DNA from: an uncultured Halieaceae bacterium | GTDB taxonomy: Bacteria > Pseudomonadota > Gammaproteobacteria > Pseudomonadales > Halieaceae | DNA: 13,015 nt | Direction of reading: 5' to 3' | NCBI GenBank assembly: GCA_913063005.1 | Contig: CAJXZI010000035.1 | Span: 1 to 13,015, forward strand | In this document: positions 6,395-13,015 of the stretch, in pieces | How positions within the stretch are numbered: the first letter of the stretch is position 1 | Layout: every line of letters begins with the position of its first letter | The notes under the pieces: model-generated | What the model saw: only the letters and a program-made list of their open reading frames with translations | Told to the model about the DNA's origin: nothing | Databases searched by the model: none | Translations under genes and position numbers: made by a program

Positions 6395-7267
6395 ATGATA
6401 ACCGGAAGCATCGTTGCGCTGGTAACCCCGATGACAGAAACGGGGGATATCGATTGGGCAGCGCTCGAGCGACTTATCGATTGGCACATTGCCAGCGGTA
6501 CGGCAGCACTGGGCTTGGTGGGTACAACGGGTGAAGCATCTACCTTGAGTCACCCAGAACATCGTGAGGTTATCCGCTTTGGTGTGAGTCACGCGGGAGG
6601 GCGCATCCCCATCATGGCGGGCACGGGCTCGAATTCGACCTTGGAGGCCGTTGAGTTGACGGTGGCAGCCGCAGAGGCGGGTGCTGATTGTGCGCTGCTA
6701 GTCACGCCATATTACAACCGGCCCACGCAAGAGGGGCTGTATGAGCACTTCAAAGCGGTAGCAGGTGCGATCAATTTGCCGATCGTGCTATACAATGTTC
6801 CATCGAGAACGGGCTGTGATCTCTCCTCAGAGACGGCACTGCGTTTGAGTCAGATAGAAAATATTGTCGGCTTGAAGGACGCGACCGGTGATGTTGCGAG
6901 AGGGGCTGCTCTGATACAGGCACTACCAGAGGGCTTTGCAGTCTACTCGGGCGATGATGGCACCACTTGCGATCTACTCGCAGCCGGCGCATCGGGTTGC
7001 ATATCAGTTACCGCGAATGTGGCGCCTGCCCAAATGGCGAATATGTGTAAACTGGCTCTCTCAGGCGATATGGCCGCGGCGCGCGCGGTTGATGATAGCG
7101 TAAGGGCGCTGCACGATACGCTCTTCCTCGAGCCAAACCCCATCCCTGTGAAGTATGCGATGGGGCAGATGGGTTTGATTGAGCCTATGATGAGATTACC
7201 CCTGACGCCACTGAGCGAGACGCATTGGGAAACATTGAACAAGGCGATAAACGAATGCATAAAATAA
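6395..7267 (+). CDS. dapA: 4-hydroxy-tetrahydrodipicolinate synthase
   Basis: This 290-residue cytoplasmic lyase condenses pyruvate with aspartate semialdehyde, the first committed step to lysine and meso-diaminopimelate. The active site is complete and keeps E. coli numbering: Thr44-Thr45 in GTTGEAS, Tyr133 in LYNVPSRTG with Arg138, and the Schiff-base Lys161 in GLKDATGD. I chose ATG 6395 because AGGAG (6383-6387) lies seven bases upstream and MITGSIVALVTPM is the usual family N-terminus; an earlier in-frame TTG at 6341 is inside the divergent gene. bamC follows immediately, then the metallo-hydrolase gene, an order I recall from Pseudomonas. The three probably form one operon. Confidence 0.97.
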   Translation: MITGSIVALVTPMTETGDIDWAALERLIDWHIASGTAALGLVGTTGEASTLSHPEHREVIRFGVSHAGGRIPIMAGTGSNSTLEAVELTVAAAEAGADCALLVTPYYNRPTQEGLYEHFKAVAGAINLPIVLYNVPSRTGCDLSSETALRLSQIENIVGLKDATGDVARGAALIQALPEGFAVYSGDDGTTCDLLAAGASGCISVTANVAPAQMANMCKLALSGDMAAARAVDDSVRALHDTLFLEPNPIPVKYAMGQMGLIEPMMRLPLTPLSETHWETLNKAINECIK

Positions 7268-7275
7268 AAAGGCAA

Positions 7276-8337
7276 ATGCATAAACCAAAAAGTGGTGCCG
7301 CATTACTCGCACTGACGTTGCTCGCAGGCTGTAGCCTTCTGCCCGAATCAGTGAACTTGGTTCCCTGGGAAACCGAGACTGAGCTTTCCGGAGATTACGA
7401 AACTGCCATCGAGACGGCGCCGATAGCAGTGCCTCAGGATTTGGACTCTGAAGCAATCCAACAGGGATACCCTATCCCTGAGGTGGCCGTAAATATTGCA
7501 ATACCGGTGACAGGTAAGGTGCCACGTCCTGCGCCGTTGACCGCAGGCTCTCAAGTGGATGCCGTCCGCCTGCAGCGACTAGGCGGTAACAGTTGGGCTG
7601 TAGTCAATGTAGCGCCGGGTCAATTATGGCCGCAGGTTCGTGCTTTCTTGGTGAGTAGTGGTATTGGCGTTGCTAGCGTGGATGCCACCGGCGGTTTAAT
7701 CGACACCGATTTCGTACTGTTACAAGATCGCGAACTTGAATCTCGATTCCGCTTTCGCGTCGATTCTGGTGTGCAGCGAAATACTTCTGAATTGCACGTA
7801 CTCCAGCAAAATCAGGCGAAGGATATTGATTTAACGTCATGGCCTGAAAGCTCGGACGATGATGATCTTGAGCAAAAGATGCTTCGCAACATCGCTCAGT
7901 TTATTGCGAATAACGCCGAGGCAGCGCCGGTATCGATGATGGCTGGACAGGCAATGACGGGTGCTGGACGGATCGCACTCGAAGAAACCTCGGCAGGTGC
8001 ACGGCTCAAATTGGCGCTGCCTTTCAATCGCGCCTGGGCGGCAACAGAAAAAAGTTTTGCCGACGCGGGTTTTCGCGTGGACGACAAGAATCGTAGCGCG
8101 GGCCTATTTTACGTAACTTACCTCGGCCCAGATGGTGAGGACGAGGACGGTTGGTTCGGCTGGCTCTGGGGCGGTGGTGATAGTGACGATCCACTCATTG
8201 GCCGTGAGTTTCAGGTGATGCTAAGCACCGAGGAGCAGGAGCTGATCTACATCGATGTGCTGGATTCCCAAGGAAATGCTATTGATCAGGTTGAGCAACA
8301 AGGTTTACTGATTCTTCTGCAGGGCAACATTACCTAA
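7276..8337 (+). CDS. bamC: Outer-membrane assembly lipoprotein BamC (NlpB)
   Basis: This 353-residue lipoprotein subunit of the BAM complex helps insert beta-barrel proteins into the outer membrane. From ATG 7276 the signal is ideal: a basic start, ALLALTLLAGC, and lipidated Cys19. After a variable acidic linker come two helix-grip regions, each with a family-like entry (WAVVNVAPGQLWPQVRAFL and RLKLALPFNRAWAATEKSF) and a late TYLGP/GWFGWLWGGG loop. A start at ATG 7255 is also possible; it would overlap the dapA end and give a 26-residue signal. The AAAGG before 7276 is only about three bases from the ATG, so the choice is uncertain. The stop overlaps the next start by one base (TAATG). Confidence 0.9.
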   Translation: MHKPKSGAALLALTLLAGCSLLPESVNLVPWETETELSGDYETAIETAPIAVPQDLDSEAIQQGYPIPEVAVNIAIPVTGKVPRPAPLTAGSQVDAVRLQRLGGNSWAVVNVAPGQLWPQVRAFLVSSGIGVASVDATGGLIDTDFVLLQDRELESRFRFRVDSGVQRNTSELHVLQQNQAKDIDLTSWPESSDDDDLEQKMLRNIAQFIANNAEAAPVSMMAGQAMTGAGRIALEETSAGARLKLALPFNRAWAATEKSFADAGFRVDDKNRSAGLFYVTYLGPDGEDEDGWFGWLWGGGDSDDPLIGREFQVMLSTEEQELIYIDVLDSQGNAIDQVEQQGLLILLQGNIT

Positions 8338-9128
8338 TGTTGCGACTCGCCTCACTTGGCTCTGGCAGTAAAGGTAACGCAACACTCATCGCCTCCCAAG
8401 ACACAGTCTTGTTGATCGACTGTGGCTTCCCGGTGCGAGAAATGATGGCGCGTTTACCGCGCTTGGGCTTAGAGGTCACAGACATCGATGCGGTGTTGGT
8501 GACACACGAGCACTCGGATCACATTGCGGGTGTTGCAGCATTATCCAAAGCCGCGTCAGCACCTGTTTACGCTACTTATGGTACTCGACAATCGGGTAAG
8601 TTGGATTCAGTACGGACTGTGGTGGAGATTGAGAGCGATTCATCATTTGCCGTGGGCGATATCGACGTGAGAGCGATAACTGTGCCTCACGACGCAAGGC
8701 AACCTGTGCAATATCGTTTCTTCCACAACAGTGTTGCCGTTGGCGTTCTTACTGACCTTGGCTGTGTCTCGCCCCATGTGCAAGAAGCCTTTTCAGGCTG
8801 TGACTTGTTGCTACTCGAATTCAATCACGATCTGGAGATGTTACGTCGTGGCCCATATCCCGCAGCACTAAAGCGTCGCGTTGCTGGTGATTTCGGACAC
8901 CTCAATAACGAGCAAGCAATGACCATGCTTGTATCCATGACCGACGGTACGCCGAAGGTTGTGGTCGCTGGCCATATCTCCGAGCAAAATAATTCTTTAG
9001 AAGCGGTTTCCGCGCTACTGGACGAGTGGTCAAGGCAGGTGAATGCGCAGGTGTTCTACGCGACCCAGAGTCAGGGGTTTGACTGGATATCGCCTGACGC
9101 CGCAGCACTCTCGGTCAACGTTGCCTGA
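8337..9128 (+). CDS. Metallo-beta-lactamase-fold hydrolase, YycJ/WalJ-like
   Basis: This 263-residue cytoplasmic hydrolase has a metallo-beta-lactamase fold. The dinuclear metal site is visible: HEHSDH (His57, His59, Asp61, His62), Asp140 in LTDLG and His213 in GHISEQNN; His118 and His188 are also conserved-looking. The opening LASLGSGSKGNATLI is typical of the YycJ/WalJ group, for which nuclease-type or DNA-repair roles have been proposed; the natural substrate is unsettled. The gene follows bamC with a one-base overlap, as I recall from Pseudomonas, where purC comes next. Here purC is absent and a convergent acyltransferase gene overlaps the last 58 bases. Confidence 0.88.
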   Translation: MLRLASLGSGSKGNATLIASQDTVLLIDCGFPVREMMARLPRLGLEVTDIDAVLVTHEHSDHIAGVAALSKAASAPVYATYGTRQSGKLDSVRTVVEIESDSSFAVGDIDVRAITVPHDARQPVQYRFFHNSVAVGVLTDLGCVSPHVQEAFSGCDLLLLEFNHDLEMLRRGPYPAALKRRVAGDFGHLNNEQAMTMLVSMTDGTPKVVVAGHISEQNNSLEAVSALLDEWSRQVNAQVFYATQSQGFDWISPDAAALSVNVA

Positions 9129-9994
9129 TCGGCTAGAAACTCCTTCGGGGGCGTTCGCTTCCATCGACGATTACTCCACAAGTAGCTCTCTGGCTGGAGG
9201 CGGATTGTTTCCTCTGCAAGTTCGACGTAGCGCTCTATTAACGCTTCCTGAGAGATAGATTGGGGCTCCTTACATATCTCAAGAAGCTCGATCTCATAAA
9301 AACCTCGTTCTACACGGTGAACGCGGACAAAGTAGACCGGATAGTGCGTGATATTCGCCAAGGTTGCCGGTCCGAGAAAGAAGCCTGCCGGCTGGTTCAT
9401 AAAGGTCGTCCAGTGCGCAGTTTCGTTTTTACCCGGTGCCTGATCGGCGAGTAGCGCCAATACTCTGGGTGTCCGGCGATTTCTCAGTACGTGCCGTCCC
9501 ATTGCTTTCATTGTGACAAGCGTTCCACCCCATCTTCCCCGAGACTCGAGCGCGAAGCGATCGGCTCCTTTATCGTGAAGGGGCTTGTAGACCCCATCAA
9601 AGGGCGCAGATGCGGCAAGACTGGATCGCTGTACCAGCCACTCCCAGTTTCCATGGTGTATTGAAAGTAATATCCCTGGCTTTGGCTCTTCGTCAGAGGA
9701 GGCCATCAGAGGCTCCCAACCGATGAGTTTCATGCGCTTTTCCAATTCGGATTTTGGCATTCGCCATCCGTAGAGCGATTCAACGGCAACCTCGGCGAAC
9801 TGCTTATAAAAACGTTTACGAGTCTCGGAGTGCCAGGCGTCGGTCTGTTCAGGGAAAGCGGCCCTCAGATTACGATCAACGGTGTCCACGCGATATCGGA
9901 TAACGTATTGCGTCAACCACGCTAAGAGGCCCGCAAGACGGTACGAAAAAGCGAGTGGTAGTGCTGCAATCGCACGGTACAGCCAGTACGTCAT
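9071..9994 (-). CDS. LpxL/HtrB-family lysophospholipid (lipid A) acyltransferase
   Basis: This 307-residue inner-membrane acyltransferase probably adds a secondary acyl chain to lipid A or a related lipid. It has an N-terminal membrane segment (about residues 9-32), the HX4E catalytic motif in HHGNWE (His113, Glu118), then LLADQAPG and FFLGPATLA, all typical of the LpxL/HtrB superfamily. The usual end of the family is a WSNRRWKR-like motif, found at about 273-280. About 25 extra residues follow, encoded antisense to the end of the metallo-hydrolase gene, which looks like read-through past an older stop. The ATG overlaps the stop of the upstream LRR gene (ATGA). Which acyl chain and acceptor it uses cannot be told. 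Confidence 0.85.
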   Translation of the reverse strand: MTYWLYRAIAALPLAFSYRLAGLLAWLTQYVIRYRVDTVDRNLRAAFPEQTDAWHSETRKRFYKQFAEVAVESLYGWRMPKSELEKRMKLIGWEPLMASSDEEPKPGILLSIHHGNWEWLVQRSSLAASAPFDGVYKPLHDKGADRFALESRGRWGGTLVTMKAMGRHVLRNRRTPRVLALLADQAPGKNETAHWTTFMNQPAGFFLGPATLANITHYPVYFVRVHRVERGFYEIELLEICKEPQSISQEALIERYVELAEETIRLQPESYLWSNRRWKRTPPKEFLADQATLTESAAASGDIQSNP

Positions 9995-10548
9995 GACTGG
10001 CAGTGCTCCGGTATTGAGATGTCAACGGTGGCGGAAAATTTGGTTAGACCATCACACTGCAGGGCTGGATTTCGGGATAAATCTAGTTTTTCAATACGGG
10101 GTAGCGCTGCCATTGGCACGCTGTCCACCACTTGATTACCGTCGAGCTGAACGTCAACCAGGTCGCGCATGACCGATAGCTCCACGAGGTTGCGAATGTT
10201 GTTATCCGACAACTTTAGCCGTTTGAGATTTTTGAATTGTGAAAGGCCTAGCAGCGATCTAATGCCAGCGTCTGAGCAGTTTAGTATCTCTAACCCGCTG
10301 GCAGAGTAGACCTCAAAGTCCTTTATGGCCTGCTCGATACACATGCTTAACGCGTTGTCGCTTACGCGATAATCGCTAAATAATACCTGAGGCGAATACA
10401 CGGCTCGATCGTTGAAGGTTACGTCGTATTTCTTCAGATTGCTGCAGCCACTCAAGCTTATGGTAAGCCCGGTAAGTGTTATCCAAGCGGCTGCCCTAAA
10501 ACGTACTCGCACGGTGTACGAAGCCTTTGTAAATAAATGAGTAAACAT
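9991..10548 (-). CDS. Leucine-rich-repeat lipoprotein
   Basis: This 185-residue predicted lipoprotein has a long basic N-terminus and hydrophobic stretch ending in LSGC (Cys35 lipidated). Residues about 86-165 hold several leucine-rich repeats of about 22 residues with LxxLxLxxN spacing, such as LKRLKLSDNNI and VDVQLDGNQV and LDLSRNPAL. Such short LRR arcs bind proteins; no enzyme motif is present. The ATG at 10548 has no strong ribosome binding site; a GTG at 10512 is an alternative that would shorten the N-terminus. It is the first gene of a two-gene leftward operon with the acyltransferase, suggesting an envelope job linked to it. The precise role is unknown. Confidence 0.75.
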   Translation of the reverse strand: MFTHLFTKASYTVRVRFRAAAWITLTGLTISLSGCSNLKKYDVTFNDRAVYSPQVLFSDYRVSDNALSMCIEQAIKDFEVYSASGLEILNCSDAGIRSLLGLSQFKNLKRLKLSDNNIRNLVELSVMRDLVDVQLDGNQVVDSVPMAALPRIEKLDLSRNPALQCDGLTKFSATVDISIPEHCQS

Positions 10549-10653
10549 GACGAAATCCAGTCTCCGAGACAGTATGATGCCAGTGCGTGGAGTGAAGTAC
10601 GAGAACGAATCTAACCGCGAAAATGGAAAGCTTGAGCGCGTAAGGGTGAAGCA

Positions 10654-11721
10654 GTGGCACTAGAACAGCTTGAGGCGACATTACGGACGCAATGGCGACT
10701 GGGTCAGAGTTTGGTGCTGTGCTGGGCTTTCGACCCCAGTGGGCTTCTGACTGTTGTTGTCCCGCATTACTTTCTCGGCAACTTCACAGCACCTGATGAG
10801 CGATTGCCTGAACCGTTAGCGAATGAGAACTATGTGCGCGAACTGCTGTCAGGTTCCCGGCATAAAGGGCATGCAGAAATCTTTGAAATTGCCGCACGTC
10901 TAGGTGTCGCACCGAGTTTTATCAAGTTAGACCCTGTACTTGGTGACGACCCCGATACCATTTCCGCGATTGATGCGTTAGTGAAGCGGTACAGCATTGC
11001 CCACGTTGAAGAACGCGCTGTTGCACTTTTTGATATCGTAGACTTTTCTTTATTTCGGCCGTTTGAGCAGGCGAGCCAACTCAACAGTCTGTCGTATTCG
11101 ATGAACTCCGCCTATTCCAAGCTGAAACGCGAAGGGGTCGAGGTGAACTTTGCGCGAACGACGACTGGCGACGGTTACTATGTCTGGAATCGTGATTTGG
11201 GTGCATTCCCAAACGTTGATTTACTCACGTTTTTCTTACTCGTGCTGATAGATAACGCGGTGGCACGTCAAAAATCTCAGGTGGGTACCGTACCGACTCT
11301 TCGCTCCGCGTTCCATCTAGGTAGCCACTACGAGTTGTCACAGGCGGAAGGTGTTAATCCAACCGTTTTCAGTTACATCGTAGGTGAAGTCACGATCCGC
11401 TTAGCAAGGTTGATCGAGCACGTGCCGCCGAATGGTATTCACATGGGGCAATTTTTAGCGTGTTTACCCGAGTCGGAAGAGAAGCACACCCCCGCCGCGT
11501 TTTTGCACTACGCGAGCAGTGAGTTATTGAGTATGACTGGGCTGCGAGTGGGAGAGCGAAAGCTGACGGAGATGACGTTTTTCGACTGGTCCGCGGGTGA
11601 GCCTGCAGCGCGCGCGATCGAATTCACTGATAAGCACGGGCTGCGTCAAGAGGCATTATCAGTGGGTTTCAAAGCGAGCTTGGACGACAGCGTATTTGAA
11701 ATCGGTGTCAGGAATCGATGA
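10654..11721 (+). CDS. Protein with degenerate class III nucleotidyl-cyclase-like domain
   Basis: This 355-residue soluble protein has an N-terminal region (1-120) I do not recognise, then a fold resembling class III adenylate/guanylate cyclases. FDIVDFS (126-132) matches the FxDIxGFT metal motif with Asp127, and TTTGDGYY (169-176) matches the second metal motif with Asp173. SYIVGEVTIRLARLIE (240-255) matches the segment carrying the transition-state residues. There Arg252 is kept, but the Asn position is Ile248, and the base-selecting Lys before GD is Thr169. Weak or altered catalysis, or pure nucleotide sensing, is therefore likely. The GTG start has AAGGGTG about six bases upstream. Its stop overlaps the rsmJ start (ATGA), so it is made together with the rRNA methyltransferase. 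Confidence 0.65.
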   Translation: MALEQLEATLRTQWRLGQSLVLCWAFDPSGLLTVVVPHYFLGNFTAPDERLPEPLANENYVRELLSGSRHKGHAEIFEIAARLGVAPSFIKLDPVLGDDPDTISAIDALVKRYSIAHVEERAVALFDIVDFSLFRPFEQASQLNSLSYSMNSAYSKLKREGVEVNFARTTTGDGYYVWNRDLGAFPNVDLLTFFLLVLIDNAVARQKSQVGTVPTLRSAFHLGSHYELSQAEGVNPTVFSYIVGEVTIRLARLIEHVPPNGIHMGQFLACLPESEEKHTPAAFLHYASSELLSMTGLRVGERKLTEMTFFDWSAGEPAARAIEFTDKHGLRQEALSVGFKASLDDSVFEIGVRNR

Positions 11722-12515
11722 TTGCCTGCGAAGTAATACCCGCCACCAAATCCGCAGAAAAGATCGCGGCGAAAGTTGCTGAAGAGGTAGGGCTTACGGT
11801 TGCGCGCTCTTACGCTGAGTCGAGCGCCTCAGTCGCTCTCGTTGTAGACACCCACGACGTATGGTTACAGCCGCTGGAAAAGCCGCGTCCCGGGCGTGTC
11901 ATGGTCGACTTTTCGTCTCCCGATATGTTGCACCGACGAAAGTCAGGTCATAACGAGCCACTTGGTAGAGCGGTTGGCGTCAAAGCTGACCGAAAGCCAC
12001 GTGTTTTTGATGCCACGGCGGGTCTGGGACGCGACGCTTTTGTGTTGGCTGACTTGGGCTGTGAGGTCGAACTGTCGGAGGCGTCACCGGTACTCTATTT
12101 TCTTCTGCAACACGCGCGTAAGACAGCACTTATGAGTGCTTCAGAGAAGGTTATTCAGGCCGCGAAGCGAATGACGATTAGCCGCGGTAACAGCACCCAT
12201 CGTTCGCTTACAGGGTTCAACACCGTGTACCTGGATCCGATGTTCCCGGACCGGAGTAAATCAGCTGCGGTAAAAAAAGACCTTGCGGCCGTGCAATCAC
12301 TGCTTGGTAGCCAGTCAGGTAGTCAAGAAGTGCCGACGTCTGATTCGACAGATCACGCCGTGGCGTTGCTGAATTGGGCATTGTCTCAGCCGGTAGAGCG
12401 CGTGGTCGTTAAGCGACCTATAAAGTCGCCTTATCTTGGTGGGGTTAAACCGTCGCATGCAATTATGGGTAAGGTGGTCAGATTTGATGTTTTGGTTCGC
12501 CCCGTCAATCAGTAA
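11718..12515 (+). CDS. rsmJ: 16S rRNA (guanine-1516-N2)-methyltransferase RsmJ
   Basis: This 265-residue SAM-dependent enzyme methylates G1516 of 16S rRNA in the small ribosomal subunit. Family landmarks appear in order: VDFSSPDMLHRRKSG (63-77), motif I DATAGLGRDAF (98-108), the catalytic-type YLDPMFP (171-177), KSAAVKKDL (181-189) and VVVKRPIKSPYLGG (229-242), ending with RFDVLV. The acidic residue after motif I, often LLER in relatives, reads LSEAS here. A Ser/Gln-rich insert near 196-212 replaces the compact linker seen in E. coli. The start overlaps the preceding stop, with no space for its own promoter. Identification is firm. Confidence 0.93.
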   Translation: MIACEVIPATKSAEKIAAKVAEEVGLTVARSYAESSASVALVVDTHDVWLQPLEKPRPGRVMVDFSSPDMLHRRKSGHNEPLGRAVGVKADRKPRVFDATAGLGRDAFVLADLGCEVELSEASPVLYFLLQHARKTALMSASEKVIQAAKRMTISRGNSTHRSLTGFNTVYLDPMFPDRSKSAAVKKDLAAVQSLLGSQSGSQEVPTSDSTDHAVALLNWALSQPVERVVVKRPIKSPYLGGVKPSHAIMGKVVRFDVLVRPVNQ

Positions 12516-12537
12516 ACGCCAGCGTTAAGGGTTCGTT

Positions 12538-12972
12538 ATGACCGCTTCATTGTTATTGATCGATTGCTTGCCAACATCAGATCTGGCGGCGCAGTACCAG
12601 ATAACGTACGCCGGATTGGGCGCGATCGTGCAGCCCGAACTTGTCGAAGAGATCGTACGCGTTGATTTGGCAACTGTTGAAGGCCAGGCGCGGATCATGG
12701 ATTGGCTGCGTCAACACGAGCTTCCCAGTCGTGTGAAATGCGGTCTAGACAGCCCCGACTTCGAGGGTGCAGCTTCTGACTTTTTGCAGGCCAAGATCGT
12801 GGGTTTGACGCGTGTGCTCGAAGCCACGTTGATGCTAAATCCCTCCGTAGCCTGGGAATTTGTGATTTCCCCCGATGCGGATATCTGGTCGCGATCTTGC
12901 GAAGCGTACTTCAGGACGCTCACAAAGGGGCTTAGCGCGGAACTGCCTCAGACCAAAATAACGTTTACTTAA
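12538..12972 (+). CDS. Hypothetical protein
   Basis: This 144-residue protein is of no family I recognise. It has no signal peptide and no membrane segment, and is rich in acidic residues with amphipathic stretches, suggesting a soluble alpha/beta fold. No catalytic motif stands out. The ATG at 12538 has AAGGG about eight bases upstream, and the gene begins 22 bases after rsmJ, so it is probably the third gene of the cyclase-like/rsmJ operon. Codon use looks like its neighbours. Its end overlaps by eight bases a possible leftward gene entering from the right edge. Confidence 0.65.
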   Translation: MTASLLLIDCLPTSDLAAQYQITYAGLGAIVQPELVEEIVRVDLATVEGQARIMDWLRQHELPSRVKCGLDSPDFEGAASDFLQAKIVGLTRVLEATLMLNPSVAWEFVISPDADIWSRSCEAYFRTLTKGLSAELPQTKITFT

Positions 12973-13015
12973 TATGCTCGACACCCAATGTGTCACGAAT
13001 ACCTTGAAGTGAGAG
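12965..13015 (-). CDS. Possible C-terminus of a leftward gene (partial)
   Basis: From the right edge, one minus-strand frame is open for 16 codons and ends in TAA at 12967-12965; it reads LSLQGIRDTLGVEHIK. The sense of the residues is protein-like, and convergent layout with the gene ending at 12972 is plausible. It is too short to identify or be sure of, since an open frame of this length is common by chance. Confidence 0.3.
   Translation of the reverse strand, partial: LSLQGIRDTLGVEHIK

Noticed and set aside
6353..6592. N-terminal extension of the DUF3806 frame by 80 residues
   Set aside because: It lies wholly antisense to the spacer and start of dapA and is rich in Cys, His and Arg with no signal; the start at 6352 has a good ribosome binding site and signal peptide.

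Overview
The window (13,015 bp) looks like chromosomal DNA of a Gram-negative gammaproteobacterium. It has outer-membrane assembly (BamC), lipoprotein signals, an LpxL/HtrB-type acyltransferase and RsmJ, and it keeps two gene orders I recall from Pseudomonas: wrbA followed by a DUF2069 gene, and dapA-bamC-metallo-hydrolase. The many short overlaps and GTG/TTG starts, with the DUF3806 and NUDT19-like Nudix genes, would fit a marine Cellvibrionales/Halieaceae-type genome, but that placement is inference.

Layout. 1-324 holds no supported gene. 325-807 (+) is a 6-pyruvoyl-tetrahydropterin synthase family enzyme with an atypical active site. 808-983 is intergenic, with two hairpins followed by a strong + strand terminator, a possible small RNA. 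984-1406 (-) is a TlpA-like thioredoxin lipoprotein. 1507-2489 (+) is wrbA coupled to a DUF2069 membrane protein. 2656-5197 (+) is sppA, a long-form membrane signal-peptide peptidase, overlapping a Nudix hydrolase gene. 5158-5558 (-) is a decayed IS3-family transposase fragment that supplies the last codons and stop of the Nudix gene; beside it lie four perfect copies of a 14-bp repeat (5703-5758). 5789-6352 (-) is a secreted DUF3806 protein, divergent from the dapA-bamC-metallo-hydrolase operon (6395-9128, +). 9071-10548 (-) is an operon of a leucine-rich-repeat lipoprotein and an acyltransferase whose tail overlaps the metallo-hydrolase gene. 10654-12972 (+) carries a protein with a degenerate class III nucleotide-cyclase fold, rsmJ coupled to it, and a small unknown protein. 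The right edge may hold the C-terminus of a leftward gene.

Most of the window is housekeeping: lysine and peptidoglycan precursor synthesis (dapA), outer-membrane protein assembly (bamC), envelope proteolysis (sppA), redox (wrbA, TlpA-like), lipid acylation and 16S rRNA methylation (rsmJ). I see no CRISPR, phage, toxin-antitoxin or recognised defence system. The least ordinary items are the cyclase-like protein coupled to rsmJ, the three-hairpin intergenic RNA candidate, the altered pterin-synthase active site, and the transposase fossil hidden antisense to the Nudix tail.
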